21,525 nt of DNA from a virus: positions 1 to 21,525 of the IMG/VR virus record IMGVR_UViG_3300042294_000403; one strand, given 5' to 3'. The stretch's first letter is position 1; each line of letters begins with the position of its first letter. The notes under the pieces were generated by a model. It had not been told where the DNA came from. It did no database searches and worked only from the letters and a program-made list of their open reading frames with translations. Position numbers and translations under genes: made by a program. Below are positions 1 to 7,771 of this stretch, one piece after another.

Positions 1-752
1 GCGCGTCCAGCACTGCCTCCGCCGCCAAACCAAAATGTTCCGCCTATATTTTGACCGCTAGAAGTTACAGAGCCAATAGTGCTATATGTTGTAGTTCCTT
101 GACCACCAGCGCCCGCACCAGGGGCTATTGCACCTGCCCCGCCTGTTGCGCCAGCGCCGCCTCCACCACCGCCGCATACATCAGAAGAAGAAGAACCAGT
201 AAAATTTCCTGTTCCTCCACTATTTCCTTGAGTCGGTACTGCAGGACTTTGAGAAATATAACCACCAACGCCCTCACTTTCGCCATCATTTATGTAGTAA
301 CTGCCGCCACCACCTGATGATCCTCCTGATTGACCTACTAATCTTGCGTCATAACCTGCACCGCCGCCGCCTCTGCCGCCGCCAGTTGCCGTTATTGAAC
401 CAATAACAGAAGCATTTCCATTTGTTGTACTTGGGCCACCAGCACCAACGGTTACTGATAAATTTGAACTAGATGATTGAGAAGTTGCAAATATAATTCC
501 GCCTGCTCCGCCTCCACCGCCCGCAGTGTAAACAACTGGCAACGAAGATGTTTTAGACCAACCACTTCCGCCTCCGCCTCCGCCTGCAATAACTAATGCA
601 TCAAAAGTAAGCGCTTTGCCAGTGATGCCTAAAGTTCCATTATCAGTAAATTTGCGGTAATAATAAGTTGCGTCAGAGTAAAGAGTGCCACCTGTAACAA
701 CAGGCTTACCCACAACAGATGATCCAATGAGGCCGCCCAAAACGCCGCTCAT
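1..752 (-). CDS. Glycine-rich phage tail fibre / adhesin, 3' end outside window
   Basis: The frame is open from an ATG at 752 to the window edge (about 250 residues), so the C-terminus is missing. The N-terminus reads MSGVLGGLIGSSVVGKP, followed by a tyrosine-rich motif (GGTLYSDATYYYRKFTDNG, residues 21-39) and, from about residue 56, long runs of Gly broken by Ser, Thr, Ala and Tyr. Glycine-rich domains of this kind are known from phage receptor-binding tips and fibres, where they form polyglycine helices. The start overlaps the stop of the upstream gene as ATGA, so translation is probably coupled. Its first residues match those of the neighbour at 749-1651 and its Tyr motif matches the protein at 19660-20808, so the three are paralogues. 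A host-recognition role is inferred. Confidence 0.8.
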   Translation of the reverse strand, partial: MSGVLGGLIGSSVVGKPVVTGGTLYSDATYYYRKFTDNGTLGITGKALTFDALVIAGGGGGGSGWSKTSSLPVVYTAGGGGGAGGIIFATSQSSSSNLSVTVGAGGPSTTNGNASVIGSITATGGGRGGGGAGYDARLVGQSGGSSGGGGSYYINDGESEGVGGYISQSPAVPTQGNSGGTGNFTGSSSSDVCGGGGGGAGATGGAGAIAPGAGAGGQGTTTYSTIGSVTSSGQNIGGTFWFGGGGSAGR

Positions 753-1651
753 ACCGTCAAACTTCCATTTCCAGTAAATTTGTAATAAGTAAAACCGCCA
801 GTTTCATAGCGGGTTGGTGAACCAGTTGTTGCACTGGCAGTGTAACTTCCCGTGGCTCTTAAAATAACTATTCCGCTTCCGCCGTTACCGCCGCCGCCGC
901 TATCAAATGGCCCAAAAACAGTACCGCCTCCGCCGCCACCGCCTGTTGAACCTGCGGCTGAAAATCCATAATAATTGCCTCCGCCCTGGTATCCATTACC
1001 GCCTCCGCCGCCACCGCCTACGCCAAGATAACCACCACCGCCGCCGCCTGCATAATTGCCTGACACTCCTGATGAGGTTGCACTTGCCCATACTGAATAA
1101 GCACCAGTTGCCCCACCGCCGTTACCACCTATCGCGTTATTGCCACTGCTACCACCACCACCGCCTGCACCGCCACCGCCTGCACCTCCTGATGCTGACT
1201 CACCTGAACAACTGCCGCCAGCGTTACCCTGTCCTGAAGTTCCTCCGCCGCCTCCGCCAGTTAGCGAACTTCCTCCGCCACCTGAACCACCTGATTGACC
1301 CGCACCTGATGTACTTGGAGATTGCGCTCTACCGCCACCGACTGCGGTTGTAAATCCTGTTACTGATGAGTTTCCACCGTTTGTTGAATTGGTAGAATAA
1401 CGGAAGAAAAATTCATTATTCCAACTGTAATTATCAGCACCGCCTCCGCCACCAACTGCAACTGTTAAAACTGTGCCGCTGTTTAATGATTGTGTTGCGC
1501 TTACAACTCCACCAGCACCGCCGCCACCGCCGCCATATTGATAATTACCACCACCAGCGCCGCCGCCTCCGCCTGCAATAATAAGGCTTGTAAAACTTAT
1601 TGCAGGAGGTTTACCAACTGCCGCAATTACACTGCCTAGAACACCACTCAT
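749..1651 (-). CDS. Glycine-rich phage tail fibre / adhesin, tandem paralogue
   Basis: The product has 300 residues from the ATG at 1651, which overlaps the preceding stop as TAATG. An in-frame ATG at 1681 was not used because it lies inside the upstream gene and would add a non-conserved extension. The N-terminus (MSGVLGSVIAAVGKPP) resembles that of the next gene, which suggests a shared virion-attachment or assembly segment after tandem duplication. Residues from about 25 to 270 are glycine-rich with patches of Ser, Thr, Ala, Asn and Tyr. The last 16 residues (GGFTYYKFTGNGSLTV) are a version of the Tyr motif that sits near the N-terminus of its two relatives. It is likely a surface-exposed receptor-binding or decoration protein; no enzymatic motif is visible. 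Confidence 0.82.
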   Translation of the reverse strand: MSGVLGSVIAAVGKPPAISFTSLIIAGGGGGAGGGNYQYGGGGGGAGGVVSATQSLNSGTVLTVAVGGGGGADNYSWNNEFFFRYSTNSTNGGNSSVTGFTTAVGGGRAQSPSTSGAGQSGGSGGGGSSLTGGGGGGTSGQGNAGGSCSGESASGGAGGGGAGGGGGSSGNNAIGGNGGGATGAYSVWASATSSGVSGNYAGGGGGGYLGVGGGGGGGNGYQGGGNYYGFSAAGSTGGGGGGGTVFGPFDSGGGGNGGSGIVILRATGSYTASATTGSPTRYETGGFTYYKFTGNGSLTV

Positions 1652-2517
1652 TATGTAAGTCCATTGCCACTGATAATCCATGATGTAGAAGTAATTTTAA
1701 CGGCTGTTGCAATACCAAACGCTGCAAGTGTGCGTGAACCTGTAGTTCCTGTACCGGCCAAAATTAAAGTGTCAGTTGTAATTGCAATAGTAACTGTTGT
1801 GCCAGTAGCAGCAATAAATACAACTGTTGTACCAATTGGGTAAGCAACTGATCCGTTAGCAGGGATAGTAACTGTACGGGTTGCAGTTGAATAAATATGT
1901 TCTCCAGCGTCCGCTGCAACTAATGTGTATGAACCAGTTGTTGCCGCTGCGCTTTGCGGAATTCCCATATAACCAACACCTCTTGAAGATGTAGTTGTTG
2001 TTGCGTCTAAAACAAGACCTGTAACAGAAGTAGTAAAGTTGTTTGCGCCAGTCCAGGTGTTGTTTGTACCTAGAATATCTGCACCTGAAATACCTTGAGT
2101 ACCAGTCAAACCTTGAGTACCGGTAGTTCCCTGAGCGCCAGTTAATCCCTGCAAACCTTGTGTACCCTGGCTACCAATTGTTCCTTGCAAACCTTCAGTG
2201 CCTTGAACGCCTTGTGTGCCTTGCGATCCTGTTAATCCCTGCGCACCAGTTATACCTTGTACGCCCTCCGTTCCTTGCAAACCTGTTGTGCCCTGGATAC
2301 CCTGCGTTCCAGTTGTGCCCTGTGTGCCAGTTGTACCTTGTGCGCCAGCGGCTCCCGCTGTGTAAGCATAAGCAAGAGAATTCCACGCGGTTACGCCATC
2401 ACCCAACTTAAATTTAGATGTGTCGGTTTCAAGACCCATCTCGCCAGCGGCAAGTGTTGGATTAGCGCTTGTCCACGCGCTTGCTATGTCGCGGCGATTT
2501 TGTAAGCGTGATGTCAT
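1651..2517 (-). CDS. Collagen-like phage tail fibre with phage-fibre N-terminal domain
   Basis: The product has 288 residues in three parts. Residues 1-56 (RRDIASAWTSANPTLAAGEMGLETDT, then KLGDGVTAWNSL) match the short N-terminal domain typical of phage fibres and of the major tropism determinant, which joins the fibre to the virion. Residues about 57-142 are Gly-X-Y collagen-like triplets, mostly G-x-Q. Residues 143-288 form a beta-rich C-terminal domain that contains SYTLVAADAGEHI and IPANGSVAYPIGTTV; the partial protein at 21173-21525 carries the same pattern. The start has a good ribosome-binding site, AAAGGA, 7 nt upstream. The gene follows the large collagen-like gene after a 22-nt gap and is coupled to the glycine-rich fibre downstream. 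Its function as a side or tail fibre is inferred from architecture. Confidence 0.85.
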   Translation of the reverse strand: MTSRLQNRRDIASAWTSANPTLAAGEMGLETDTSKFKLGDGVTAWNSLAYAYTAGAAGAQGTTGTQGTTGTQGIQGTTGLQGTEGVQGITGAQGLTGSQGTQGVQGTEGLQGTIGSQGTQGLQGLTGAQGTTGTQGLTGTQGISGADILGTNNTWTGANNFTTSVTGLVLDATTTTSSRGVGYMGIPQSAAATTGSYTLVAADAGEHIYSTATRTVTIPANGSVAYPIGTTVVFIAATGTTVTIAITTDTLILAGTGTTGSRTLAAFGIATAVKITSTSWIISGNGLT

Positions 2518-2539
2518 AGTTCTGTCCTTTTTCTATTAG

Positions 2540-5344
2540 TTAGAATGAAACCGTTGCTCCGCCAGCATCAATTGTATATGTCCATGATGATGTAGTCGCT
2601 ATTCCTGAATTATAGATGATGTCTGTGTTAGGTGTGACATTTCCGCCATCTAAATAATTAACAATGTAGGCATTTGCGTCCTCACCAGTAACACCTTGAA
2701 CACCTTGAGTACCAAACAAACCTTGCGGCCCTTGTAAACCTTGTACTGATTGCGTTCCTTGTGTTCCTTGCAGACCTTCAAGACCCTGTATTCCTTGAAT
2801 TCCTTCAGTACCCTGAGTACCTGTTAAGCCCTGAGTACCAACTAAACCTTGCGAACCAGTTGTTCCCTGTGAGCCTGTAGTACCTTGAATACCCTGCGTA
2901 CCTTGCGTTCCAACAATACCTTGAATTCCTTCTGTACCCTGAACTCCTTGAATACCAGTTTCACCAGTTGCACCTTGAGTTCCAGTTAATCCCTGAACTC
3001 CTTGTGTACCAGTAATTCCCTGTAATCCTTCAATGCCTTGAATTCCTTCAAGTCCTTGAGTACCAGTTGTTCCTTGAGAACCATTTAATCCGTTAGCACC
3101 CTGAGATCCAGTAACGCCTTGCAATCCCTCAAGTCCTTGAGTTCCCTGTGTGCCTTGTGTTCCGTTAGTTCCCTGGCTACCTGTGACTCCTTGCAATCCT
3201 TCAGTTCCCTGAGTTCCTTGCAGACCTTCTAAGCCTTGCGCGCCAGTCGTTCCTTGCGTTCCATCATGGCCCTGAATTCCTTGCACACCCTGCGTACCAG
3301 TAGTTCCTTGAATACCGTCTAAGCCCTGTGATCCTGTTTGTCCTTGAGAACCAGTTGTACCCTGAACGCCTTGCGTTCCTTGAATACCGTTTAATCCTTG
3401 AGTACCTGTTTGGCCTTGAATTCCAGTGAAACCTTGAGTTCCCTCAACACCTTGAATTCCTTCTACGCCCTGCGATCCAGTTTCGCCTTGAGCGCCAACA
3501 AGTCCTTGTGTACCTGTTGCGCCTTGCAAGCCAGTAATTCCCTGAGCGCCTTGAGATCCAGTAATTCCCTGAGATCCTGTAACACCCTGCAAACCTTCTG
3601 CGCCTTGAATTCCAGTAGTGCCTTGAATTCCCTGCAAACCAGTAGTTCCCTGCGCACCTGTCGTACCTTGCGCGCCAGTTGTTCCTTGAACGCCCACGCT
3701 TTGAGTAATAAGAGAAATGTTATGATTATTGGCAAAGTTTGTTGTGCCTGTTCCGCTTGAGTCTAAAAGTGCAACAGGAAAAGTGAAATAACTATTAGGA
3801 ACATTTGTAGGTGTGCCGTTTACTTGCCATTCTTGATAATTGGCAGAGTCACTTCTATCTTGAATAAAGAAGATGTCACCATTTTTAATGTTTGCTAATA
3901 AGAAATCAATGTCCACATTTGCATCTGTTAAATGAGATACATAAATGTTTGTTGAGTTAATTTGTGTGGCATTATTCCATTTAATGTCACCAGCATTAGG
4001 GGGAGGTGTTTGTGAATTTGCTACCGCTACATAATCAAAAATAGATGATGATGTACCGCTTGCACCAGTATTACCCTGCACACCTTGAATACCATCTAAA
4101 CCTTGAACACCCTGGCTACCAATAGTTCCTTGTACGCCTTGAGTTCCCTGCGCTCCAACAGTTCCCTGAATTCCATCAAGTCCTTGTGAACCTGTTACAC
4201 CCTGAACACCAATAACACCTTGTGTTCCTTGCGCTCCATCTGCACCTTGAATACCTTCAGTTCCCTGTGATCCAGTTATGCCTTGAATACCCGTTGTGCC
4301 TTGCGCACCTGCAACACCCTGTAAACCTGTTAAACCTTGCGCGCCAATAGCACTCTGAATACCTTGTGTACCTTGAGCGCCTTCTAAACCTTGAAGTCCT
4401 TCAATACCTTGCGTACCTTCAACACCCTGCACACCAATAATTCCTTGCGCGCCTGTGTTGCCTTGAATTCCATTAAGCCCTTGAGATCCATCATGACCTT
4501 GAACGCCTTGTATTCCTTGCGCTCCTGTATTGCCTTGAATACCAGTTAAACCTTGAGAACCAATTGTTCCAGTTGTACCTTGAGAACCTGTCTCACCAAT
4601 TGCTCCTTGTGAACCAGTTAAACCTTGAGATCCAATTGTTCCTTGTGATCCCGCTCCACCTGTAGTTCCTTGAACACCAGTAATGCCCTGAACACCTTCA
4701 ATACCTTGAGAACCAATTGTTCCTTGTATTCCTGTTGCACCTTGAACACCATTAGTACCAGTTATACCTTGCGCACCGATTGTTCCCTGAACACCAATTA
4801 AACCTTGTGTTCCAGTTGCGCCCTGCGCACCAATTGTTCCTTGAGATCCTGTAAAACCTTGAGTGCCGGTTGATCCTTGCACACCAAACGCACCTTGAAT
4901 ACCTTCAAGGCCTTGCGCACCAGTTGTGCCTTGCGTACCAACAGATCCTTGTACACCAATTGAACCTTGAATACCTGTGTTGCCTTGAATACCTTGAGTT
5001 CCCTGACTACCTGCAACACCTTGCAAACCAGCGTCACCTTGAATACCAGTTAATCCTTGTGAGCCGGTAGTTCCTTGCGCACCAATTGTGCCTTGCGCGC
5101 CATTAAATCCTTGTACACCTGTAACACCCTGCGGGCCTGCAATACCTTGTGTGCCTTGTGCTTGATTAAAGCCACCGCCCTGTAAACCCTGTGTTCCTTG
5201 AACACCTTGCGCAGAAAAGTTTCCTGAAGGCCCTTGAATACCTTGAGCGCCTGGTTGCCCCGCAGGGCCAGGAGTAACAACAATAACATTTGGAGTTCCA
5301 ACAGGGTTTGGATTGTTAAGAAAACTGTTTGGGTTGTATGTCAT
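2540..5344 (-). CDS. Large collagen-like phage structural protein (934 aa)
   Basis: After a short N-terminal segment ([20 protein letters not shown]) the protein has two long collagen-like Gly-X-Y tracts, about residues 27-432 and 550-885. They are separated by a non-repetitive domain (about 433-549, with [20 protein letters not shown] and [15 protein letters not shown]) and followed by a short C-terminal domain. The triplets are unusual for collagen in having almost no proline; Gln dominates the Y position and Thr, Ile, Leu, Val or Glu the X position. Collagen-like tracts in phage proteins form rod-like triple helices in fibres and capsid decorations. The ATG overlaps the preceding stop as ATGA. 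Codons differ between repeat copies, so the tract is old enough to have diverged at the DNA level. It is probably a trimeric fibre shaft. Confidence 0.85.
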   Translation of the reverse strand: MTYNPNSFLNNPNPVGTPNVIVVTPGPAGQPGAQGIQGPSGNFSAQGVQGTQGLQGGGFNQAQGTQGIAGPQGVTGVQGFNGAQGTIGAQGTTGSQGLTGIQGDAGLQGVAGSQGTQGIQGNTGIQGSIGVQGSVGTQGTTGAQGLEGIQGAFGVQGSTGTQGFTGSQGTIGAQGATGTQGLIGVQGTIGAQGITGTNGVQGATGIQGTIGSQGIEGVQGITGVQGTTGGAGSQGTIGSQGLTGSQGAIGETGSQGTTGTIGSQGLTGIQGNTGAQGIQGVQGHDGSQGLNGIQGNTGAQGIIGVQGVEGTQGIEGLQGLEGAQGTQGIQSAIGAQGLTGLQGVAGAQGTTGIQGITGSQGTEGIQGADGAQGTQGVIGVQGVTGSQGLDGIQGTVGAQGTQGVQGTIGSQGVQGLDGIQGVQGNTGASGTSSSIFDYVAVANSQTPPPNAGDIKWNNATQINSTNIYVSHLTDANVDIDFLLANIKNGDIFFIQDRSDSANYQEWQVNGTPTNVPNSYFTFPVALLDSSGTGTTNFANNHNISLITQSVGVQGTTGAQGTTGAQGTTGLQGIQGTTGIQGAEGLQGVTGSQGITGSQGAQGITGLQGATGTQGLVGAQGETGSQGVEGIQGVEGTQGFTGIQGQTGTQGLNGIQGTQGVQGTTGSQGQTGSQGLDGIQGTTGTQGVQGIQGHDGTQGTTGAQGLEGLQGTQGTEGLQGVTGSQGTNGTQGTQGTQGLEGLQGVTGSQGANGLNGSQGTTGTQGLEGIQGIEGLQGITGTQGVQGLTGTQGATGETGIQGVQGTEGIQGIVGTQGTQGIQGTTGSQGTTGSQGLVGTQGLTGTQGTEGIQGIQGLEGLQGTQGTQSVQGLQGPQGLFGTQGVQGVTGEDANAYIVNYLDGGNVTPNTDIIYNSGIATTSSWTYTIDAGGATVSF

Positions 5345-5886
5345 CTTGTCACCTCTGCATTTACATTTAATTCACCTTGAACAAGTCGTGTTTTCACACC
5401 AGTAGGTGATGTTATCTCTAAATCATAATAATACGGGCCTGCACTAATTGCCGCCGTTTGTGCCGCTGTTGCGCGAACTGCAAGAGTTCCACTAGGCCCA
5501 TCAATTGTAATGCCACTTGTGTCTGTAAGCGTTAAAACTGCAATTGTGTCATTAGGCAATGAACGCAACTGCATGCGGGCTGTGTAACCAGTAATATCCA
5601 CTGCGCTTAGTGCGTCTCCGCCTTGAATGTACAAACCAGTTGCAGCATTAGTCACTGTAAATTGCGTTGAGGTGCGTGAAGCAATGGTTACATTGCCTAA
5701 GTTATATTGGCTAGGCAAAATGCCATCAATGTAAACAGTTTGTCCTGCGCTAAATCCGTTTTCTGCGGTGTATGTAATAGTTGTTCCATTGCCTACTGCA
5801 TTTGTAATAGTTGCAGGCTGTGTGTACAAGAAATTGCGAAACCAATCAGCACCTTGATCAATTATTGTGTTGTAATTGTCAGCCAT
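5341..5886 (-). CDS. Small phage structural protein, tail- or fibre-associated
   Basis: The product has 181 residues. The N-terminus (IIDQGADWFRNFLY) and C-terminal half (DITGYTARMQLRS, ITIDGPSGTLAVRATAAQT, YYYDLEITSPTGVKTRLVQG) match a widespread family of small beta-rich phage structural proteins, usually found next to fibre genes. Between them, at about residues 24-90, lies an inserted module (GNGTTITYTAENGFSAGQTVYIDGI, then TIASRTSTQFTVTNAATG) that recurs in many phage tail proteins. The start overlaps the large-terminase stop as TAATG and the stop overlaps the collagen-like start as ATGA, so it is translated with both. Assembly or attachment of the collagen-like fibre is a reasonable guess; no catalytic residues are seen. 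Confidence 0.7.
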   Translation of the reverse strand: MADNYNTIIDQGADWFRNFLYTQPATITNAVGNGTTITYTAENGFSAGQTVYIDGILPSQYNLGNVTIASRTSTQFTVTNAATGLYIQGGDALSAVDITGYTARMQLRSLPNDTIAVLTLTDTSGITIDGPSGTLAVRATAAQTAAISAGPYYYDLEITSPTGVKTRLVQGELNVNAEVTR

Positions 5887-7307
5887 TACGCTCCTTGTGC
5901 CACTTCAGACTTTGGGGCAATCATAGCGGTATTACATGCAGAACAATGTGTAAATGATTTAGGCATTGGCAGTCCGCACTTAGGGCAGTGATTAGCAATG
6001 GCGTTAAAGTAATTACTAACTGTAACTTTTCCTAATAGATCGCTAAAACCCTGCACCATTGCATCAATGCGGTCAGGTGAGTTTGGTTCATCTACAGTCC
6101 AGGTACACATCTGATCTTCTAACTCTGCAAACTCGCCAATGTGGTGAATACGCCCTTGCTCATACATAGCCGCTACCGGTTCTGCTCGCAATTTCTTACC
6201 CACATGCGCTCGCACTTCTCTGATTGGTAATGTTGGCCGTACCTGCTTCAACACTGCGCCCACCATGTCACCGCCCTGGTTTACTTCAACCAAAACAGCA
6301 TCAGCCTTGTATGAGTCAAACAGTTCTACCGCCTTTGTAGCCCATTGCAGCGGTGATCCTCTAAATGAATAATCACCAAGCACATAACCCTGGCCATCAG
6401 AAGTAGATCCAACTACAACAATGCCCGTTTCATCTGATTTCTCTGAGTTAGTTACGGCAGGATCAACGCTTACAACAATGCGCGCCATAGTTGGGGCTGT
6501 TGCAATGCGTGTGCGGTCAATCAAGCCTCTAGTCCACAACGCGCCTTCAACATCATCAAGGATTTCTCCATAAAGTTCCTGGCGGCCTAACCGTGTTCCG
6601 TTGTAACGGGCTTGTAATTCCATCAGAGCGCTGGGGGCTAGATTTGCGGCGTTATCAAATGTGCTTCCCCTGGTAATAATCACTGAGCCATCTGTACGGC
6701 CTGCAAGCATGCGTATAAGGGCTGTAGAGCGGGGTGTGGTGGTAACAATAACCCGCGGTTTCTTTCCCAGGCGTAAGCCAAACTGCAACTGATCCCAGGC
6801 ATCTTGATAACGCCATGCACCTAATTCATCACACCAAGCGCCATGATGCTGCGGGCCACGGAAACGCTCAGGGTTATCTGCACTAAATAGTTTTATGCGG
6901 CTACCGTTCTTGAGCAGGATCTCACCAATAGAACGGTTGTAGTTCTCAAGCATTTGGTAACGCTGCAAGATGGCAACAATGCCTGACTCACCTTCTGCGC
7001 ATGTATCTCTAGCATCTGAAAAAGTAGGAGCAACAACAGCCCAGCGCGTAGCGGGTTGAACTATTGCTTGCCAGGCTATTTCTTCTGCGCCTAAGCGTGT
7101 CTTGCCAAATCCACGGCCTGCCATTGCAAGCCAAATGTTCCATTCACCTTCAGGTGGTAGTTGTTCCTTCCGCGCCAGTTTGTTCTTCCATATCCACCGG
7201 CTCGCCTTGATCCGTGAGTTCTGTGATGGTTGCAATGTCTCCAATTGTTGAGGCTTCAATAATTCTTGCGACTCGTTCAACTTCTCTGTCCAAATCTGAT
7301 CCGTCAT
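5886..7307 (-). CDS. terL: Terminase large subunit (TerL), with C-terminal zinc ribbon
   Basis: This 473-residue ATP-driven DNA packaging motor and headful or site-specific nuclease has the expected motifs in order: Walker A GRGFGKT (64-70), Walker B acidic pair D160-E161 in AWCDELGAW, motif III TTTPR (189-193), and RNase H-type nuclease acidic residues at about D282 (VVSVDPAV), E341 (VLVEVNQGGD) and D412 or D415. The last 33 residues add CPKCG and HCSAC (C441, C444, C455, C458), a zinc-ribbon-like tail. The ATG at 7307 has a ribosome-binding site AGAGGTGG 6 nt upstream, which supports this start even though it lies 158 nt inside the small-terminase gene. It is followed by TAATG coupling to a structural gene. 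Confidence 0.95.
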   Translation of the reverse strand: MTDQIWTEKLNESQELLKPQQLETLQPSQNSRIKASRWIWKNKLARKEQLPPEGEWNIWLAMAGRGFGKTRLGAEEIAWQAIVQPATRWAVVAPTFSDARDTCAEGESGIVAILQRYQMLENYNRSIGEILLKNGSRIKLFSADNPERFRGPQHHGAWCDELGAWRYQDAWDQLQFGLRLGKKPRVIVTTTPRSTALIRMLAGRTDGSVIITRGSTFDNAANLAPSALMELQARYNGTRLGRQELYGEILDDVEGALWTRGLIDRTRIATAPTMARIVVSVDPAVTNSEKSDETGIVVVGSTSDGQGYVLGDYSFRGSPLQWATKAVELFDSYKADAVLVEVNQGGDMVGAVLKQVRPTLPIREVRAHVGKKLRAEPVAAMYEQGRIHHIGEFAELEDQMCTWTVDEPNSPDRIDAMVQGFSDLLGKVTVSNYFNAIANHCPKCGLPMPKSFTHCSACNTAMIAPKSEVAQGA

Positions 7308-7647
7308 AAGTAACCACCTCTGCTTGTACCTTCAATGGTGCGTCTAATCCCAATAACTTTGCGCGTTTATCAATTACGCGTAGAACAAAATCTGCGGCTC
7401 TTAAATTACCGTTTACCGCAGGTTGCCAATATGTACGCTGCAAATTGTCTAAGCGATCTAGTTCCAGTTCACGGTGTTCTTCTATCGCTGCAACAGGGTG
7501 ACGCATGAGAGCGCGCTTGTAAGCCTTAACGACACCAGCAATGCTCATGTCCACCATAGTTGCAATCTCACGCCACACATAACCTTCATGGCGCAACTCA
7601 ATTATGGTTGTTTCTTTTTCTACCAAATCACGCGTATTTTCTACCAT
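7150..7647 (-). CDS. terS: Terminase small subunit (TerS)
   Basis: The product has 165 residues. The N-terminal part (TTIIELRHEGYVWREIATMVDMSIAGVVKAYKRAL, about 14-48) is a helix-turn-helix, followed by a helical region (LELDRLDNLQRTYW, AADFVLRVIDKRAKLLGLDAP) typical of small-terminase DNA-recognition proteins that choose the packaging start. The final 52 or so residues are acidic and Thr-rich and are encoded in the same DNA as the start of TerL in another frame. It is the first gene after an intrinsic terminator and has its own candidate promoter. There is no ribosome-binding site before the ATG, so the message may be leaderless. The identification rests on the HTH, length and position directly before TerL. 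Confidence 0.85.
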   Translation of the reverse strand: MVENTRDLVEKETTIIELRHEGYVWREIATMVDMSIAGVVKAYKRALMRHPVAAIEEHRELELDRLDNLQRTYWQPAVNGNLRAADFVLRVIDKRAKLLGLDAPLKVQAEVVTYDGSDLDREVERVARIIEASTIGDIATITELTDQGEPVDMEEQTGAEGTTTT

Positions 7648-7656
7648 AATATGTTG

Positions 7657-7685
7657 ATGTTAATGTTTTAGAAAGTTTCCTGCAA
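7657..7685 (-). promoter_or_regulatory. Candidate promoter for terminase operon, probably leaderless
   Basis: On the minus strand a weak -35-like TTGCAG (7680-7685) is followed after 17 nt by TAACAT (7657-7662), a TAnnnT-type -10 box. Only 9 nt separate the -10 box from the ATG of the small terminase, so transcription would begin at or next to the start codon. This agrees with the lack of a Shine-Dalgarno sequence there; leaderless messages are common in Actinobacteria. The site lies just downstream of a terminator, where a new promoter is expected. Confidence 0.45.
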
Positions 7686-7689
7686 GTTG

Positions 7690-7724
7690 AAAGAACAAAA
7701 CCCACACTCATCATTGAATGTGGG
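7690..7724 (-). terminator. Intrinsic terminator at the end of the early block
   Basis: Read on the minus strand, CCCACATTCA / TGAGTGTGGG form a 10-bp stem with one mismatch and a 4-nt loop (7701-7724), followed by the T-rich tract TTTTGTTCTTTC. It lies between the last small early gene (7772-7861) and the small-terminase gene, so it separates two transcription units. Confidence 0.7.
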
Positions 7725-7740
7725 CTGTGTCCAGCACTCA

Positions 7741-7757
7741 ATCCCCACGGTGGGGAT
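7741..7757. repeat. 17-bp palindrome ATCCCCACGGTGGGGAT
   Basis: This is a perfect inverted repeat, ATCCCCAC and GTGGGGAT around one central base. It lies in the 124-nt non-coding stretch between 7648 and 7771, just upstream of the terminator on the minus strand. It could be a protein-binding operator or the stem of a second terminator (7 bp with a 3-nt loop), but no T-run follows it directly, which favours a binding site. Confidence 0.5.
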
Positions 7758-7771
7758 CAGGTACGCGTAAC

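Noticed and set aside
907-1353. Plus-strand frame opposite the glycine-rich fibre gene
   Set aside because: It is a mirror of GGC/GGA codons read in antisense, giving an Arg/His/Leu-rich low-complexity product with no start signal.
1651-1681. Upstream ATG at 1681 for the glycine-rich fibre
   Set aside because: It lies inside the upstream fibre gene. The ATG at 1651 has TAATG coupling and gives the MSGVLG start shared with the next paralogue.
3398-3760. Frames on both strands inside the collagen-like gene, and regularly spaced DNA repeats resembling a CRISPR array
   Set aside because: The periodicity is 9-18 nt and follows Gly-X-Gln codons with synonymous changes; there are no 20-40 nt repeats with unique spacers, and the shadow frames encode only low-complexity peptides.
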